DNA of 64,000 nucleotides from CAZSAK01 sp964605155 (GCA_964605155.1 CAZSAK010000004.1:62001-126000); one strand, 5' to 3'; positions 1 to 9,165 are shown, counted from the stretch's first letter. Numbers and translations are program-made. The notes: generated by a model from the letters alone, not told the origin.

Positions 1-781
1 CATATTAAAGAATGTCCAGGGCATCAGCTCAGGATGGGAGAATGCGACACAGATTTCATTGTTTCTCAAATCGGAGGTCGCGGACGAACAGGCCCTGAAT
101 CTGGCGCGGGATCTGGAGACCATGCCCGAGATCAGCAGTGTGAAATTTCTCTCTTCCACAGACGCCCTGGATGAATTCAGGCAGTTATCCGGTTTCGGAG
201 ATGCGCTGAATGCGCTGGATGAAAACCCGTTGCCCTCTCTGTTGATTGTGCAACCTGCCTCCGAGTTCAGCGCACCCGCGCGGGTTGGACATCTTCTCGA
301 TCGACTGCGTACCCACAGTGAGGTCGATATCGCCCAACTCGATATGGAATGGATCAAGCGCCTGTATGCTTTGATGGAGATCGGCAGACGCGGAGTACTG
401 GTATTGGCGGCAATACTGGCAATGGCCGTACTCCTGATCGTCGGCAATACCATTCGTCTGGCCATACAAAATCGGCGGGATGAGATCGAGGTTCAAAAGC
501 TGATCGGAGCTACAGACGCCTTTATTCGACGGCCTTTTCTCTATAGCGGGGTGTGGCACGGGGTTTTAGGTGCGTTAATTGCATGGATGCTGGTGGCGAT
601 CTCTCTGTGGCTGCTCAATGGTCCGGTACATCGGTTATCGATGTTGTATGACAGTAATTTCAGACTGGGATCTCTGGGGTTCGGAGCATCGGCATTATTA
701 TTGACCACCGGTATTTTTTTGGGACTCCTGGGGGCATGGGCTGCCGTTGGAAAACATCTGCGGGAGATAGAGCCGGGCTAG
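1..781 (+). CDS. ftsX: Cell division protein FtsX, C-terminal part (5' end outside window)
   Basis: FtsX is the membrane subunit of the FtsEX complex, which activates septal peptidoglycan hydrolases at division. The reading frame is open from base 2 with no start codon, so the gene begins upstream of the window. The visible part holds the periplasmic loop (roughly the first 120 residues) and three hydrophobic helices, followed by a short basic cytoplasmic tail. The sequence between helices 1 and 2, with NRRDEIEVQKLIGA, is typical of FtsX. In gammaproteobacteria the order is ftsY-ftsE-ftsX-rpoH. Here rpoH follows on the same strand, which supports the call, but one extra gene sits between them. 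Confidence 0.95.
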   Translation, partial: ILKNVQGISSGWENATQISLFLKSEVADEQALNLARDLETMPEISSVKFLSSTDALDEFRQLSGFGDALNALDENPLPSLLIVQPASEFSAPARVGHLLDRLRTHSEVDIAQLDMEWIKRLYALMEIGRRGVLVLAAILAMAVLLIVGNTIRLAIQNRRDEIEVQKLIGATDAFIRRPFLYSGVWHGVLGALIAWMLVAISLWLLNGPVHRLSMLYDSNFRLGSLGFGASALLLTTGIFLGLLGAWAAVGKHLREIEPG

Positions 782-839
782 TACGGGCCAGGTTGATCCA
801 TGCGCCTGTTCGGTTTGTACAACTGGCGGATATCGGGCA

Positions 840-1892
840 GTGAAACTGTTATGCGATCTTATGAAGTTTCTCATCATCATCAATCTATTAATGTTGCTGT
901 TTTCTTTAAATTCCAGTGCAGCAATGGACTGCGCATTTATCGGTGAGTCCTCGGGGAAGGAAATTCTGTGGACTGACATAATCGGTGTCAAGGAGCAGGG
1001 TGACAGCCTGGTAAAAACCGGACCCGAAGGCTGGAACAGTGCTGCGTTTTCAACCCAGCATATCAGCGGTGATGGCGCATTCGAATTCACGGTCAAGGGG
1101 GCGATATCTTCCCGCATGGTGGGATTTGCCTATGTGAATACCGATGTCAGGTATGAATGGATCGATTATGCAGTCTTCCTGACATCCTATGGCAGGCTGT
1201 ATATCTTTGAAAACGGCGTGCAAAGAGGCAATTTCACGACATACAGCGACAATGATGTAATACGAATCGAGCGCAAAAACACCGTCGTCACCTATTTGAA
1301 AAATGGTGAAAAGATCTACACCAGCAGTGTGCCGTCCATTGGTGACCTCTATGTCGATGTCTCTTTGTATTCCGAGAATACGACCGTGAATGATGCAAGG
1401 ATCTACGGCGCCGGCACGCTGACAGAGCGGGTTACATGGCTGGACCAGGTTGATACTGAAATCAGGACGGACGCCCTAGAGAAGACGGGCGGCAAGGGAT
1501 GGCAAAGCGGTGCGGCATCACTGCAATATATGCCGGGTGACGGTGCCGTCGAATTCACGGTCCGTGATGATAACGACACCCTTGTCTTCGGGCTGTCAAG
1601 GACGAATGAAAATGCCGGTTACAAGGACATCGATTATGCCATCTACGTCTCGTCGAATGGCAGTTTTAATGTCTATGAAGACGGCTTCAACAAGGGCGGT
1701 TTTGGCACCTACCACAATAACGATCTCTTTCGAATTGAAAGACAGGGGTCGGAGATCACATATCTACGCAATTGCGAGCCCTTCTATGTCAGTAAAAAGC
1801 CGTCAACTGGACGTCTGTTGCTGGATGTATCGCTGTATACAAGAGGGGCGCAGATCGCAAACGCCATCATTTACGGTGCTGTGTCGGAGTAA
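840..1892 (+). CDS. Secreted protein with two tandem beta-sandwich-like repeats, unknown function
   Basis: The protein has 350 residues. An N-terminal hydrophobic stretch ending SSAA resembles a cleaved signal peptide. The rest is two homologous repeats of about 155 residues (roughly 40-195 and 196-350). Each contains KTG..GW.S.A...Q, GDGA.EFTV, IDYA, G.F.TY, RIER and Y.....S.G.L..DVSLY in the same order. Such repeats resemble lectin- or SPRY-like modules in bacterial surface proteins, but I cannot name the family. The start used is GTG at 840; an in-frame ATG at 861 would leave a shorter, equally plausible signal peptide. The gene lies between ftsX and rpoH, where most relatives have nothing, so it may be an acquired insertion. 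Confidence 0.75.
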   Translation: MKLLCDLMKFLIIINLLMLLFSLNSSAAMDCAFIGESSGKEILWTDIIGVKEQGDSLVKTGPEGWNSAAFSTQHISGDGAFEFTVKGAISSRMVGFAYVNTDVRYEWIDYAVFLTSYGRLYIFENGVQRGNFTTYSDNDVIRIERKNTVVTYLKNGEKIYTSSVPSIGDLYVDVSLYSENTTVNDARIYGAGTLTERVTWLDQVDTEIRTDALEKTGGKGWQSGAASLQYMPGDGAVEFTVRDDNDTLVFGLSRTNENAGYKDIDYAIYVSSNGSFNVYEDGFNKGGFGTYHNNDLFRIERQGSEITYLRNCEPFYVSKKPSTGRLLLDVSLYTRGAQIANAIIYGAVSE

Positions 1893-1989
1893 TAAATATT
1901 AACATAAACAATAAGTAATGAATTTTTATCGGCGGGTTTACAGCTTGTGTCAGGATCAATAACCACGGGCGAGGGAACTTTTAGACTTA

Positions 1990-2016
1990 TTGGCACTCTT
2001 ATAATATGAGTGCTAA
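1990..2016 (+). promoter_or_regulatory. CIRCE element (HrcA operator) overlapping a -10 box upstream of rpoH
   Basis: The inverted repeat TTGGCACTC - 9 bases - GAGTGCTAA matches the CIRCE consensus TTAGCACTC-N9-GAGTGCTAA with one mismatch and the exact spacer length. The spacer contains a perfect TATAAT at 2000-2005. I see no strong -35 box at the usual distance. HrcA bound here would cover the -10 box and repress rpoH. The hrcA gene is not in this window. Confidence 0.9.
2000..2005 (+). promoter_or_regulatory. Likely -10 box of the rpoH promoter, inside the CIRCE spacer
   Basis: A perfect TATAAT lies about 75 bases before the preferred rpoH start codon. The -35 region (about 1977-1983) is only weakly similar to consensus, so the promoter assignment rests on the -10 box and its position. 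Confidence 0.55.
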
Positions 2017-2077
2017 ACTATTGTAACTTAATGATTTGGGGTCATATTTATCCATGATTAAAGGTAAGGAATTGACG

Positions 2078-2908
2078 ATGATCGTCCCCACGGGGAGCAT
2101 CGAGGGCTATATCCAGAGTGTGAATCGCATCCCGGTACTGAGTGCCGAGGAAGAATATCGTCTGGCCGTGCGCCTGCGCGAGCATCATGACCTTGATGCA
2201 GCACGGCAACTGGTTCTGTCACACCTGCGATTTGTCGCCCATATCGCCCGTGGCTACAGCGGGTATGGATTGCCGCAGGCCGACTTGATACAGGAAGGCA
2301 ATGTCGGCCTGATGAAAGCGGTCAAGCGCTTTGATCCGGAGATGAACGTCCGGCTGGTTTCGTTCGCTGTCCACTGGATACGTGCTGAAATCCATGAATT
2401 CATCCTGCGTAACTGGCGGATCGTCAAGGTGGCAACAACCAAGGCCCAACGCAAATTGTTTTTTAACCTGCGCAGCAGAAAAAAGCGTCTCGGCTGGTTC
2501 AACCAGGACGAGGTCAATACGGTCGCCAGGGATCTGGGCGTGCGTCCCGAGGATGTCATCGAGATGGAAGCGCGGATGAGTGGCTACGATGCCTCTTTCG
2601 ATCCATTCCCCGGCCATGAGGAAGAGGAGGAACGACCGTTCGCACCGGCCGCCTACCTGCAGGATTTGAGGATGGATCCCACCACTACCCTGGAACAGGA
2701 TGACTGGGAAACCCATAACGCGGAGCGTTTACATGATGCTATGGATACACTTGATGAGCGCAGCAGGGATATCCTAAGTAAACGCTGGTTGGCTGAAGAA
2801 AAGGTAACCCTCCAGGATCTGGCCGACCACTATCAGGTTTCCGCCGAGAGGATACGCCAACTGGAATCGAGCGCCATAAAAAAACTCCAGAGCGTCCTGG
2901 AAGCTTGA
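2078..2908 (+). CDS. rpoH: RNA polymerase heat-shock sigma factor sigma-32
   Basis: Sigma-32 directs RNA polymerase to heat-shock promoters. Region 2 (GLPQADLIQEGN.GLMKAV.RF, SFAVHWI.AEIHE, NWRIVKVATTKAQRKLFFNLR) is nearly identical to E. coli RpoH. It includes the RpoH box QRKLFFNLR followed by RLGWFNQDEV. Region 4 (LSKRWL, VSAERIRQLE) is at the C-terminus. I chose ATG 2078 because GGTAAGGA sits about 8 bases upstream and the N-terminus then matches RpoH length (276 residues). ATG 2054 and TTG 2036 are in-frame alternatives. The gene is preceded by a CIRCE element, so transcription is probably HrcA-controlled. Its stop abuts the end of bioD on the other strand. Confidence 0.97.
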   Translation: MIVPTGSIEGYIQSVNRIPVLSAEEEYRLAVRLREHHDLDAARQLVLSHLRFVAHIARGYSGYGLPQADLIQEGNVGLMKAVKRFDPEMNVRLVSFAVHWIRAEIHEFILRNWRIVKVATTKAQRKLFFNLRSRKKRLGWFNQDEVNTVARDLGVRPEDVIEMEARMSGYDASFDPFPGHEEEEERPFAPAAYLQDLRMDPTTTLEQDDWETHNAERLHDAMDTLDERSRDILSKRWLAEEKVTLQDLADHYQVSAERIRQLESSAIKKLQSVLEA

Positions 2909-3592
2909 TCATTCCGTTATCAGATCACTGATATCAAGATGCCCGGCGATCGTCCGGGCATCGAAACTTTCAAGATAGGGCACGATACCAAGCAGCGGGG
3001 CATGTAAACGCTCATGCAATGCAGCGATATTGTTCTCGATTTCAAGACATTCCTGATTAATACAATTGGCGATCCATGCGGCAAGCCGAATACCCTGTTG
3101 CTGCAGAGTGGTTGCCGTCAACAGGGCGTGATTCAGGCACCCGAGGCGGATCCCGACCACCAGTATGACCGGTATTTGCAATGACATCACCATATCGGCG
3201 GTGCTCTGGTGGGCGTTCAACGGTACCAACCATCCACCTACGCCTTCCATAATGGAATAGTCCGCCAGGTGTCTATGTTTCTCATACAGCAGCCTGATAT
3301 GTTCGATGTCAATCTGTTGCCCGGCCATTGTTGCGGCAAGATGTGGTGCGACGGGTGCCGGTAACGCATAGGGATTGACCGCCTCGTAAGGAATGGACAC
3401 TGTTGCCTGGCGTTGCAGCCTGAGAGCATCGTCATTGCGATAACCGTTATTGCTTCCCGTGCAACCACAGGCAACGGGTTTCATGGCCAGAGTGCTGTAT
3501 CCTCTTTGTTGCAATGCGGCCAGAAGGCCCAGCGAAATCCAAGTCTTGCCTACATCGGTATCGGTACCGGTGACAAAGTATGCGCGTGTCAT
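2909..3592 (-). CDS. bioD: ATP-dependent dethiobiotin synthetase
   Basis: BioD carboxylates 7,8-diaminopelargonate to dethiobiotin, using ATP and CO2, in the cytoplasm. The P-loop GTDTDVGKT is at residues 8-16, and the EGVGGWLVPL motif typical of BioD is near residue 115. The length of 227 residues is normal. It is the last gene of the bioB-F-H-C-D operon and starts 3 bases after the bioC stop. Its end abuts the rpoH stop on the opposite strand, leaving no room for a conventional terminator between the two genes. Confidence 0.97.
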   Translation of the reverse strand: MTRAYFVTGTDTDVGKTWISLGLLAALQQRGYSTLAMKPVACGCTGSNNGYRNDDALRLQRQATVSIPYEAVNPYALPAPVAPHLAATMAGQQIDIEHIRLLYEKHRHLADYSIMEGVGGWLVPLNAHQSTADMVMSLQIPVILVVGIRLGCLNHALLTATTLQQQGIRLAAWIANCINQECLEIENNIAALHERLHAPLLGIVPYLESFDARTIAGHLDISDLITE

Positions 3593-3595
3593 AAT

Positions 3596-4537
3596 CTATT
3601 TCCGTTGCATGGGTTTGTGAAGTTGTGACAGTGGGATCCTGGCTTCGTGACCGCTATCCGGGGTTGGCGGCTGATTGTCACCTGCCCACGCATGACCATA
3701 GACTGCCTCGTAGCTTGCCGGCAGCACGCCATCGCGGCGATATGTTTCATATGCCTTTATGAGAGCCTGGATACGTCCCTTGCCGGTGAGAGTCTGGCGT
3801 CTTCCGGATGTAACGTTGTGGGCGCCAAGCATCTTGAGATCTTTCATGACCGCGCCTGCATCCCTGTAGGTCAGTGTAAAGCGTTCGGCATCCATCACCG
3901 GTTCGCTAAACCGGTGACGTAACAGGGCATCGCCGATGTCGTGCATGTCAATAAAGGTATTGACATGTGTGAACTGATCAATTTGCCTCCAGCAGTCGCG
4001 TAATTCCTTCAAGGTATCAGGCCCGAACGTGCTGAACATCAATAATCCTCCCGGTTTCAGGATACGCCGAAATTCCTCGAATACGCGGTCAAGATCGTTA
4101 CACCATTGCAGGGTAAGGTTTGAGAAGATCATATCCACACTGCCCGTCGACAACGGAAGTTGTTCGATGTCGCCGCAGACAGGCATCTGTTTACTGAACC
4201 TGGTACCTATAACAGGCAACCGGCGCCAGACAGAATGCAAAGTTGTGCGCCGCTGCGCATAGCTCAGCATTGTGAGGGATAAATCCATGGAAATAATGCG
4301 GGCCTTGGGATAATGCTGCGACAGGGAGATGCTGAAGTTCCCGGTTCCCGAGCCAGCATCCAGAATCATGTGCGGCTGGAGTCGAATAAGGTCAAGTCTT
4401 TCAATCATCCTCTGACCGATTTCACGCTGTAATACAGCGACCTCGTCATAGCGTGAGGCCGCCTGGTCAAAACCGCTGCGTACCTGATGCTTGTCCAGGT
4501 GAAATTCATTATGAACCTTATGTTGGCCGGTATTCAT
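3596..4537 (-). CDS. bioC: Malonyl-[acyl-carrier protein] O-methyltransferase
   Basis: BioC methylates malonyl-ACP to disguise it as a fatty-acid primer, the first step of pimelate synthesis for biotin. The SAM-binding motif ILDAGSGTGNFS and post-motifs FSNLTLQWC and GGLLMFSTFGPDTLKEL are characteristic. The start chosen (ATG 4537, MNTGQHKV) leaves the conserved DKHQVRSGFDQAASRYD near the N-terminus. The frame stays open upstream to 4594, but that would only add bioH-overlapping residues. The chosen start overlaps the end of bioH by about 20 bases, suggesting translational coupling. Confidence 0.95.
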   Translation of the reverse strand: MNTGQHKVHNEFHLDKHQVRSGFDQAASRYDEVAVLQREIGQRMIERLDLIRLQPHMILDAGSGTGNFSISLSQHYPKARIISMDLSLTMLSYAQRRTTLHSVWRRLPVIGTRFSKQMPVCGDIEQLPLSTGSVDMIFSNLTLQWCNDLDRVFEEFRRILKPGGLLMFSTFGPDTLKELRDCWRQIDQFTHVNTFIDMHDIGDALLRHRFSEPVMDAERFTLTYRDAGAVMKDLKMLGAHNVTSGRRQTLTGKGRIQALIKAYETYRRDGVLPASYEAVYGHAWAGDNQPPTPDSGHEARIPLSQLHKPMQRK

Positions 4538-5297
4538 CGAGGAAATTTGTGATTGTTTGAACGAATTCCGGGCGATGCGATAAAAACGGCGCATGTCCCG
4601 CCCTGTTTATCATATGTTGTGTCGCATCGGGCAGTAGGGCCGACACGTCCCGGCCTGAGGCTTTGGGGACAAGTCGGTCATTTTGTCCGTATATGAATAG
4701 CGTTGGACACTTGATATCGGGCAGTCGCTGGCGGATATTCTCCCGCGACAAGATTGCCAGGCCTCCTTTCAGTGCATGCGGATCCGGGGCGCCGTGCGAA
4801 AACGCCAGTTGTTGCAACCGGCGCAATGTATTGCGTTCATTATCGGAGCCTAACACCTGTAGGGCGAGAAAGTGTTTGATGGTGGACTGGTAATCGTTGG
4901 CGAGGTTATCAGCAAAGACCTTAAGGATCTGTGGATCGATGGCATGGGGCCAATCGCCAGTCTTGACGAATTGCGGTGAGCTGGCGACCAGTATTAACCG
5001 TCTAACCCGTTGCGGAAAATCGGCGGCAAGCTGCATCGCCACCATGCCGCCCAGCGACCAGCCGATCAGTGATGTCGACGGCGGCAATGCTTGAGCGATT
5101 TCCTTAGCCAGGGTTGGCAGGGTGAAATCGTCTTGCGGCATGCTGCTGGCGCCATGTCCCGGCAGGTCGATTACGGTAATACGCCACTTTCCCTTGAGAT
5201 CGTCCACAATATCCTGCCAGATACCTCCATGCAGTCCCCAGCCGTGCAGTAACGCAAGGTCAGGGCCATCACCGATTGTCGATACATGCAGGTTCAT
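4518..5297 (-). CDS. bioH: Pimeloyl-[acyl-carrier protein] methyl ester esterase
   Basis: BioH removes the methyl ester from pimeloyl-ACP methyl ester, ending chain elongation. It is an alpha/beta hydrolase of 259 residues with the LLHGWGLHGGIW oxyanion region, nucleophile elbow GWSLGGM, acid GQNDRLVP and catalytic histidine in GHAPFLSHRPEF. The start codon overlaps the bioF stop by four bases (ATGA). The position between bioF and bioC supports BioH over other esterases of this fold. Confidence 0.96.
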   Translation of the reverse strand: MNLHVSTIGDGPDLALLHGWGLHGGIWQDIVDDLKGKWRITVIDLPGHGASSMPQDDFTLPTLAKEIAQALPPSTSLIGWSLGGMVAMQLAADFPQRVRRLILVASSPQFVKTGDWPHAIDPQILKVFADNLANDYQSTIKHFLALQVLGSDNERNTLRRLQQLAFSHGAPDPHALKGGLAILSRENIRQRLPDIKCPTLFIYGQNDRLVPKASGRDVSALLPDATQHMINRAGHAPFLSHRPEFVQTITNFLDEYRPT

Positions 5298-6454
5298 GAG
5301 CGCTCTTTCATCACCTTGTTGAGCGCGTCCAGGAGTTGCTCGATATCGCTTTGAGTATGCCCCGCGGAAAGGGTGATGCGAAGTCGCGCACTACCTTCAG
5401 GTACCGTCGGGGGGCGAATCGCGCTGATGAGAATACCTTGATTATGCAAGGTACGGCTGATGTCGAGGGCAGTTTCGGAATCACCGACGATCAGTGGCTG
5501 GATGGGTGTCATCGATGACCGGATCGGCAGGCCCAGTTGGCTGGCACCATCCCGAAACTGTTTGACCAGATTGAACAGCTGTTTGCGACGCCATGATTCC
5601 TGCTCCAGCAACTCCAGACTGGCCATGGTTGCGAAGGCGACAGCGGGTGGCAGGGCAGTGGTATATACATAGGTTCGCGCATGCTGGATCAGGGTTTCGA
5701 TCAATGCCTCATTGCCCGCGACAAAGGCGCCGAAAACGCCAAGGGCCTTGCCGAGTGTACAGACCAGCACCGGAACTTCCATGACACCATAATTATAATG
5801 TTCCAGGGTGCCGCGGCCATGGATGCCCATCACGCCAAAACCGTGGGCATCATCGATCATGAGACATGCATCGTATTGCTGTGCAAGATCTACAAGCCGG
5901 GGCAGCGGTGCCAGATCGCCGTCCATGCTGAAGACACCGTCACTGGCGATAAACCGTAGTCGTTTGCCTGCACCGGCCAGCCGTCCCATCAGCGCCTCTG
6001 TATCACCATGAGGATAACGCTGCAGTTGCGCACCAGATAGCAGACCGGCATCAATCAGGGAGGCGTGATTGAGGCGATCTTCAAATATGATATCACCGCG
6101 CCGGGCAAGGGCGCTCAAGACGCCGAGGTTGGCCATGTAACCTGTCGAGAATAATAACGAGCGGGGTCGTCCGGTCAATTCCGCGAGGCGCTCCTCCAGT
6201 TGGTGATGGGCCCTGCTGTGACCACTGATCAGGTGTGATGCGCCACTGCCGACGCCGTATTTCACCGCGCCCTGTTGCAGGGCTGCAACGATCTTGGGAT
6301 GATTGGCAAGGCCAAGATAATCATTGCTGCAAAACGACAGATAACGCCGGTTGTCGATGATTACCGCCGGACCCTGCGGGCCATCGATAATATTCCGGGT
6401 CCGGTACAGATTCAGAGTTGCTTGCCGCTCAAGATCGGCGGCGAGATCTCTCAT
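5294..6454 (-). CDS. bioF: 8-amino-7-oxononanoate synthase
   Basis: BioF condenses pimeloyl-ACP with L-alanine in a PLP-dependent reaction. At 386 residues it has normal length. Visible motifs are SNDYLGLA near residue 43, GSGASHLISGHS, the PLP-stacking region DDAHGFGVMG, and the Schiff-base lysine in TLGKALGVFGAF. It overlaps bioB by four bases (ATGA) and bioH by four, so the whole operon is translationally coupled. Confidence 0.97.
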   Translation of the reverse strand: MRDLAADLERQATLNLYRTRNIIDGPQGPAVIIDNRRYLSFCSNDYLGLANHPKIVAALQQGAVKYGVGSGASHLISGHSRAHHQLEERLAELTGRPRSLLFSTGYMANLGVLSALARRGDIIFEDRLNHASLIDAGLLSGAQLQRYPHGDTEALMGRLAGAGKRLRFIASDGVFSMDGDLAPLPRLVDLAQQYDACLMIDDAHGFGVMGIHGRGTLEHYNYGVMEVPVLVCTLGKALGVFGAFVAGNEALIETLIQHARTYVYTTALPPAVAFATMASLELLEQESWRRKQLFNLVKQFRDGASQLGLPIRSSMTPIQPLIVGDSETALDISRTLHNQGILISAIRPPTVPEGSARLRITLSAGHTQSDIEQLLDALNKVMKERS

Positions 6455-7497
6455 GAAGTTGCCGTCTTCTCGGATTTTGTATATGAAGAGGCACGACGTT
6501 TCTGCGTATCACCCCGTGCATTTAGTTTGAGATCGTACAGCATGCGCAGATCATCTTCGACCCGCCGGCCTTTGGTGGTGAGGTAATCGCCAATCATGAC
6601 ACCGGATGCCCCGGCCATGAAGATCATCGCCTGCAAATCCCCAAGGAACTGGCGTCCGCCAGCGATACGGATCTCCGCCTTCGGCAGCATATAACGAAAG
6701 ACGGCGATATTTTTCAATATCTCCAGGGGTGTCATAGCTTGCAGATGGCCAAACGGTGTCCCTGGCTGTGGGTTAAGAAAATTGAGCGGTACCGATTCAA
6801 CGCCGAGATCGCGCAAGGTGACGGCAAGTTCTATGCGCTGGTCAGGATTTTCACCCATTCCCAGGATACCACCGGCACATACACGTAAACCCGCCTCCAT
6901 GGCATTGCGAACGGTATCGATATTCTCCTGGTAGGTATGCGTGGTGCAGATGTTGTCGAAGAAACTCTCGGCAGTCTCCAGATTATGGTGATAGTTTTCC
7001 ATACCCAGATCCTTGAGCATCATAGCGGTATCCTTATCCAGTGCACCGAGGCTTGCACATCGCCCGATATCGGAGTTCTGCTTGAGCGCAGCGAAATAAT
7101 CGGTTAACTGTTCCCGTTCCTTTTTCGAACGCACGCCCCAGCCTTTTGATACCACGCCGAAATCACTGGCCCCCCATTCACGGGCCCGTTTTGCCTGTGC
7201 AACCACCTGATCTTCCGTAATATAGTCATATACCGGTGCATTGGTTTTGTAGTGGCCGCTTTGTGCACAAAAACTGCAGTTTTCCGAGCAATTGCCGGAG
7301 CGTACATTGGAGATCGCACACACCTCGATCTCCTCGCCGCGAAAGGACCTGCGTATCCGGTCCGCCCCTGCCATCAGCCAGCTCAGATAGTCATCTTCAA
7401 TACGTATCATCCAGCATCCTTCTGCGGGACTCATCTCTCCACCATTTAGTATCCTCTGGGTAATCGTATCGATTTGCTCATACGTATCCATGTTCAT
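6451..7497 (-). CDS. bioB: Biotin synthase (radical SAM)
   Basis: BioB inserts sulfur into dethiobiotin. The radical-SAM cluster motif CSENCSFC lies near residue 70, and YNHNLE-like YHHNLETAESFF and GGILGMGE are conserved downstream. The [2Fe-2S] arginine region RIAGGRQ is present. The length is 348 residues. The start at 7497 is supported by a GGGGAG Shine-Dalgarno sequence about 7 bases upstream. It is the first gene of the operon and is divergent from comF. I do not find a complete BirA operator upstream, only a half site. Confidence 0.97.
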   Translation of the reverse strand: MNMDTYEQIDTITQRILNGGEMSPAEGCWMIRIEDDYLSWLMAGADRIRRSFRGEEIEVCAISNVRSGNCSENCSFCAQSGHYKTNAPVYDYITEDQVVAQAKRAREWGASDFGVVSKGWGVRSKKEREQLTDYFAALKQNSDIGRCASLGALDKDTAMMLKDLGMENYHHNLETAESFFDNICTTHTYQENIDTVRNAMEAGLRVCAGGILGMGENPDQRIELAVTLRDLGVESVPLNFLNPQPGTPFGHLQAMTPLEILKNIAVFRYMLPKAEIRIAGGRQFLGDLQAMIFMAGASGVMIGDYLTTKGRRVEDDLRMLYDLKLNARGDTQKRRASSYTKSEKTATS

Positions 7498-7569
7498 CCG
7501 GTTCTCCCCTCATTGCTGGTATCCCCATGGTCGCCACAGGGATTAATATGGTTTACTACAGCAAAAGTA

Positions 7570-8319
7570 ATGAATATGCTTGGAGCAACCGCGGACTGTC
7601 AACTCTTGAAATCTCCATGGGTTAACAATTGGTTAGAAAAGGGGCAGGCATGGCTGTTTCCTTCGATATGTGCATTGTGTGGCGTGCGGTCAACACATCA
7701 GTATGACCTGTGCCAGGATTGTTGTGCCGAACTGCCTTATCTGCACACCGCATGCCGGTGTTGTGCCCTTCCCTTACCGAGCCCCGGAATCTGCGGTCGT
7801 TGCCTGCGAGAGGCGCCGAGTTTTGACCGCACCCATGCGGTTTTCCATTATGCCTCGCCGGTGGATTTTTTTATCAAGCGCCTTAAATTTAATAAAAAAC
7901 TCAACTATGCCCGATTGCTGGCACGATTGATGGCGGAGGAATTATCAAGACGATATCCCGATGCATCCGGTCTGCCGGATGTGATAATTCCCGTCCCGCT
8001 GCATCAATCGCGACTTCGCAGTCGCGGTTATAACCAGGCCCTGGAACTCGCTCGCCCGATTGCCGCATTTTTCAATATTCCTGTGGATTATCAATGTTGT
8101 GTCCGCAACCGCGACACTGCGCTGCAATCCGATCTACCGGCAGCACTACGCCGTAAAAATGTCAAAGATGCATTTCAGACAGGATGTATCAATGCTGACC
8201 ATGCAGTTATCGTAGATGATGTAATGACAACAGGACACACCGTCAATGAGCTTGCCCGTATGATGCGCAAATGCGGAGTTGATAGGATCGATGTCTGGAC
8301 ATGCGCACGTGCTTCGTAA
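7570..8319 (+). CDS. comF: ComF family protein (phosphoribosyltransferase fold)
   Basis: ComF/GntX proteins take part in DNA uptake or use of DNA as nutrient; the exact reaction is unknown. The N-terminal half carries paired CxxC zinc-finger motifs (CALCG, CQDCC, CRCC, CGRC). The C-terminal half has the PRPP-binding motif VIVDDVMTTGHT. The frame is open to 7474, but that would overlap bioB, so I chose ATG 7570 (MNMLGATADCQ); ATG 7576 is also possible. In gammaproteobacteria comF is typically divergent from bioB, as here. Confidence 0.92.
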   Translation: MNMLGATADCQLLKSPWVNNWLEKGQAWLFPSICALCGVRSTHQYDLCQDCCAELPYLHTACRCCALPLPSPGICGRCLREAPSFDRTHAVFHYASPVDFFIKRLKFNKKLNYARLLARLMAEELSRRYPDASGLPDVIIPVPLHQSRLRSRGYNQALELARPIAAFFNIPVDYQCCVRNRDTALQSDLPAALRRKNVKDAFQTGCINADHAVIVDDVMTTGHTVNELARMMRKCGVDRIDVWTCARAS

Positions 8320-8504
8320 GTCAAATAGCATTTCATGAGTTGATGACGGCATAATATACCGCTCAAATAAATACCATGATGCTAAAAGCTGTTGGGTAAA
8401 CTCCTGTGTTATGGTAGTTTTACGACCGGCAACCTAGAATATGCAACTAATTGCACCAGTCTCGACAGCGCAATGGCCGTAATTGGCGATAACGAAAGGG
8501 AACA

Positions 8505-9101
8505 ATGATGTTTCAGGATCTGACCAGGTCACTGTACAAAGGTCTAACAGCAGGTATCGCACTGTCCATGATATTTTCATCCGGTGCTCGCGCCCAGGAA
8601 CTGGATATCAATCTGAGTGATGATACTGCAGAGTTCAGATATATAACGCCGATCGGGTTCGAGAACTCCTTCGGCGGTACCGAGCTCGATATGGGATTTC
8701 TCTATACAACCACGGATGATGTCATGGGGATTTTCGGTATTCAGGTGATCGATGAGGCCGGCAGCGCATCGCCGGGTCTGCAAGTGGGGGTTGGTATAAA
8801 GGGCTTTGCCGGGACAATCGATAAAAACGACGTCTATGCCGTTACTTTGGGGGGGCAGGCGCGCTATACACCGCCAGCCTTCAATAGATTCGCCGTTTTT
8901 GGGGCAGTCCATTTCGCCCCGGACGTCGTAACCTTTGGAGATACCGAGCGATTGTTGTATATTAATAGTCGTCTAGAGTATGAAATTTTGCCACAGGCTA
9001 CTGTTTACCTGGGTTACCGCAAGATCCGAGCAAATCTTGCGGGGGGAGGAGATGTATCCATAGATAATGGTGCTCATCTAGGGATACAGTTTTTGTTCTA
9101 G
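8505..9101 (+). CDS. YfaZ-like outer membrane protein
   Basis: The protein has 198 residues. A signal peptide ends at GARAQ (about residue 31). The mature part has alternating beta-strand pattern, GGTELDMGFLYTTTDD, SPGLQVGVGIKGF, YAVTLGGQARY, and ends in aromatic GIQFLF, as expected for a beta-barrel inserted by the BAM complex. This matches the YfaZ family, whose function is unknown. An AAAGGG motif precedes the first ATG. It stands alone between comF and a small gene. Confidence 0.82.
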   Translation: MMFQDLTRSLYKGLTAGIALSMIFSSGARAQELDINLSDDTAEFRYITPIGFENSFGGTELDMGFLYTTTDDVMGIFGIQVIDEAGSASPGLQVGVGIKGFAGTIDKNDVYAVTLGGQARYTPPAFNRFAVFGAVHFAPDVVTFGDTERLLYINSRLEYEILPQATVYLGYRKIRANLAGGGDVSIDNGAHLGIQFLF

Positions 9102-9165
9102 TCAAACGCCCCTGGCAGGAAACCCCCGTTTACATAAGTCCTGCGGCTGGAGGAGTGGATTAAAA

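Noticed and set aside
185..559. Long minus-strand frame inside ftsX, and similar antisense frames elsewhere
   Set aside because: They are shadows of genes with clear homology and normal codon structure on the other strand.
7550..7628. BirA-operator-like half sites near bioB (GGTTTACTA and GGTTAACAA)
   Set aside because: They are in the same orientation and not spaced as the inverted repeat TTGTAAACC-N15/16-GGTTTACAA; no full operator is formed.
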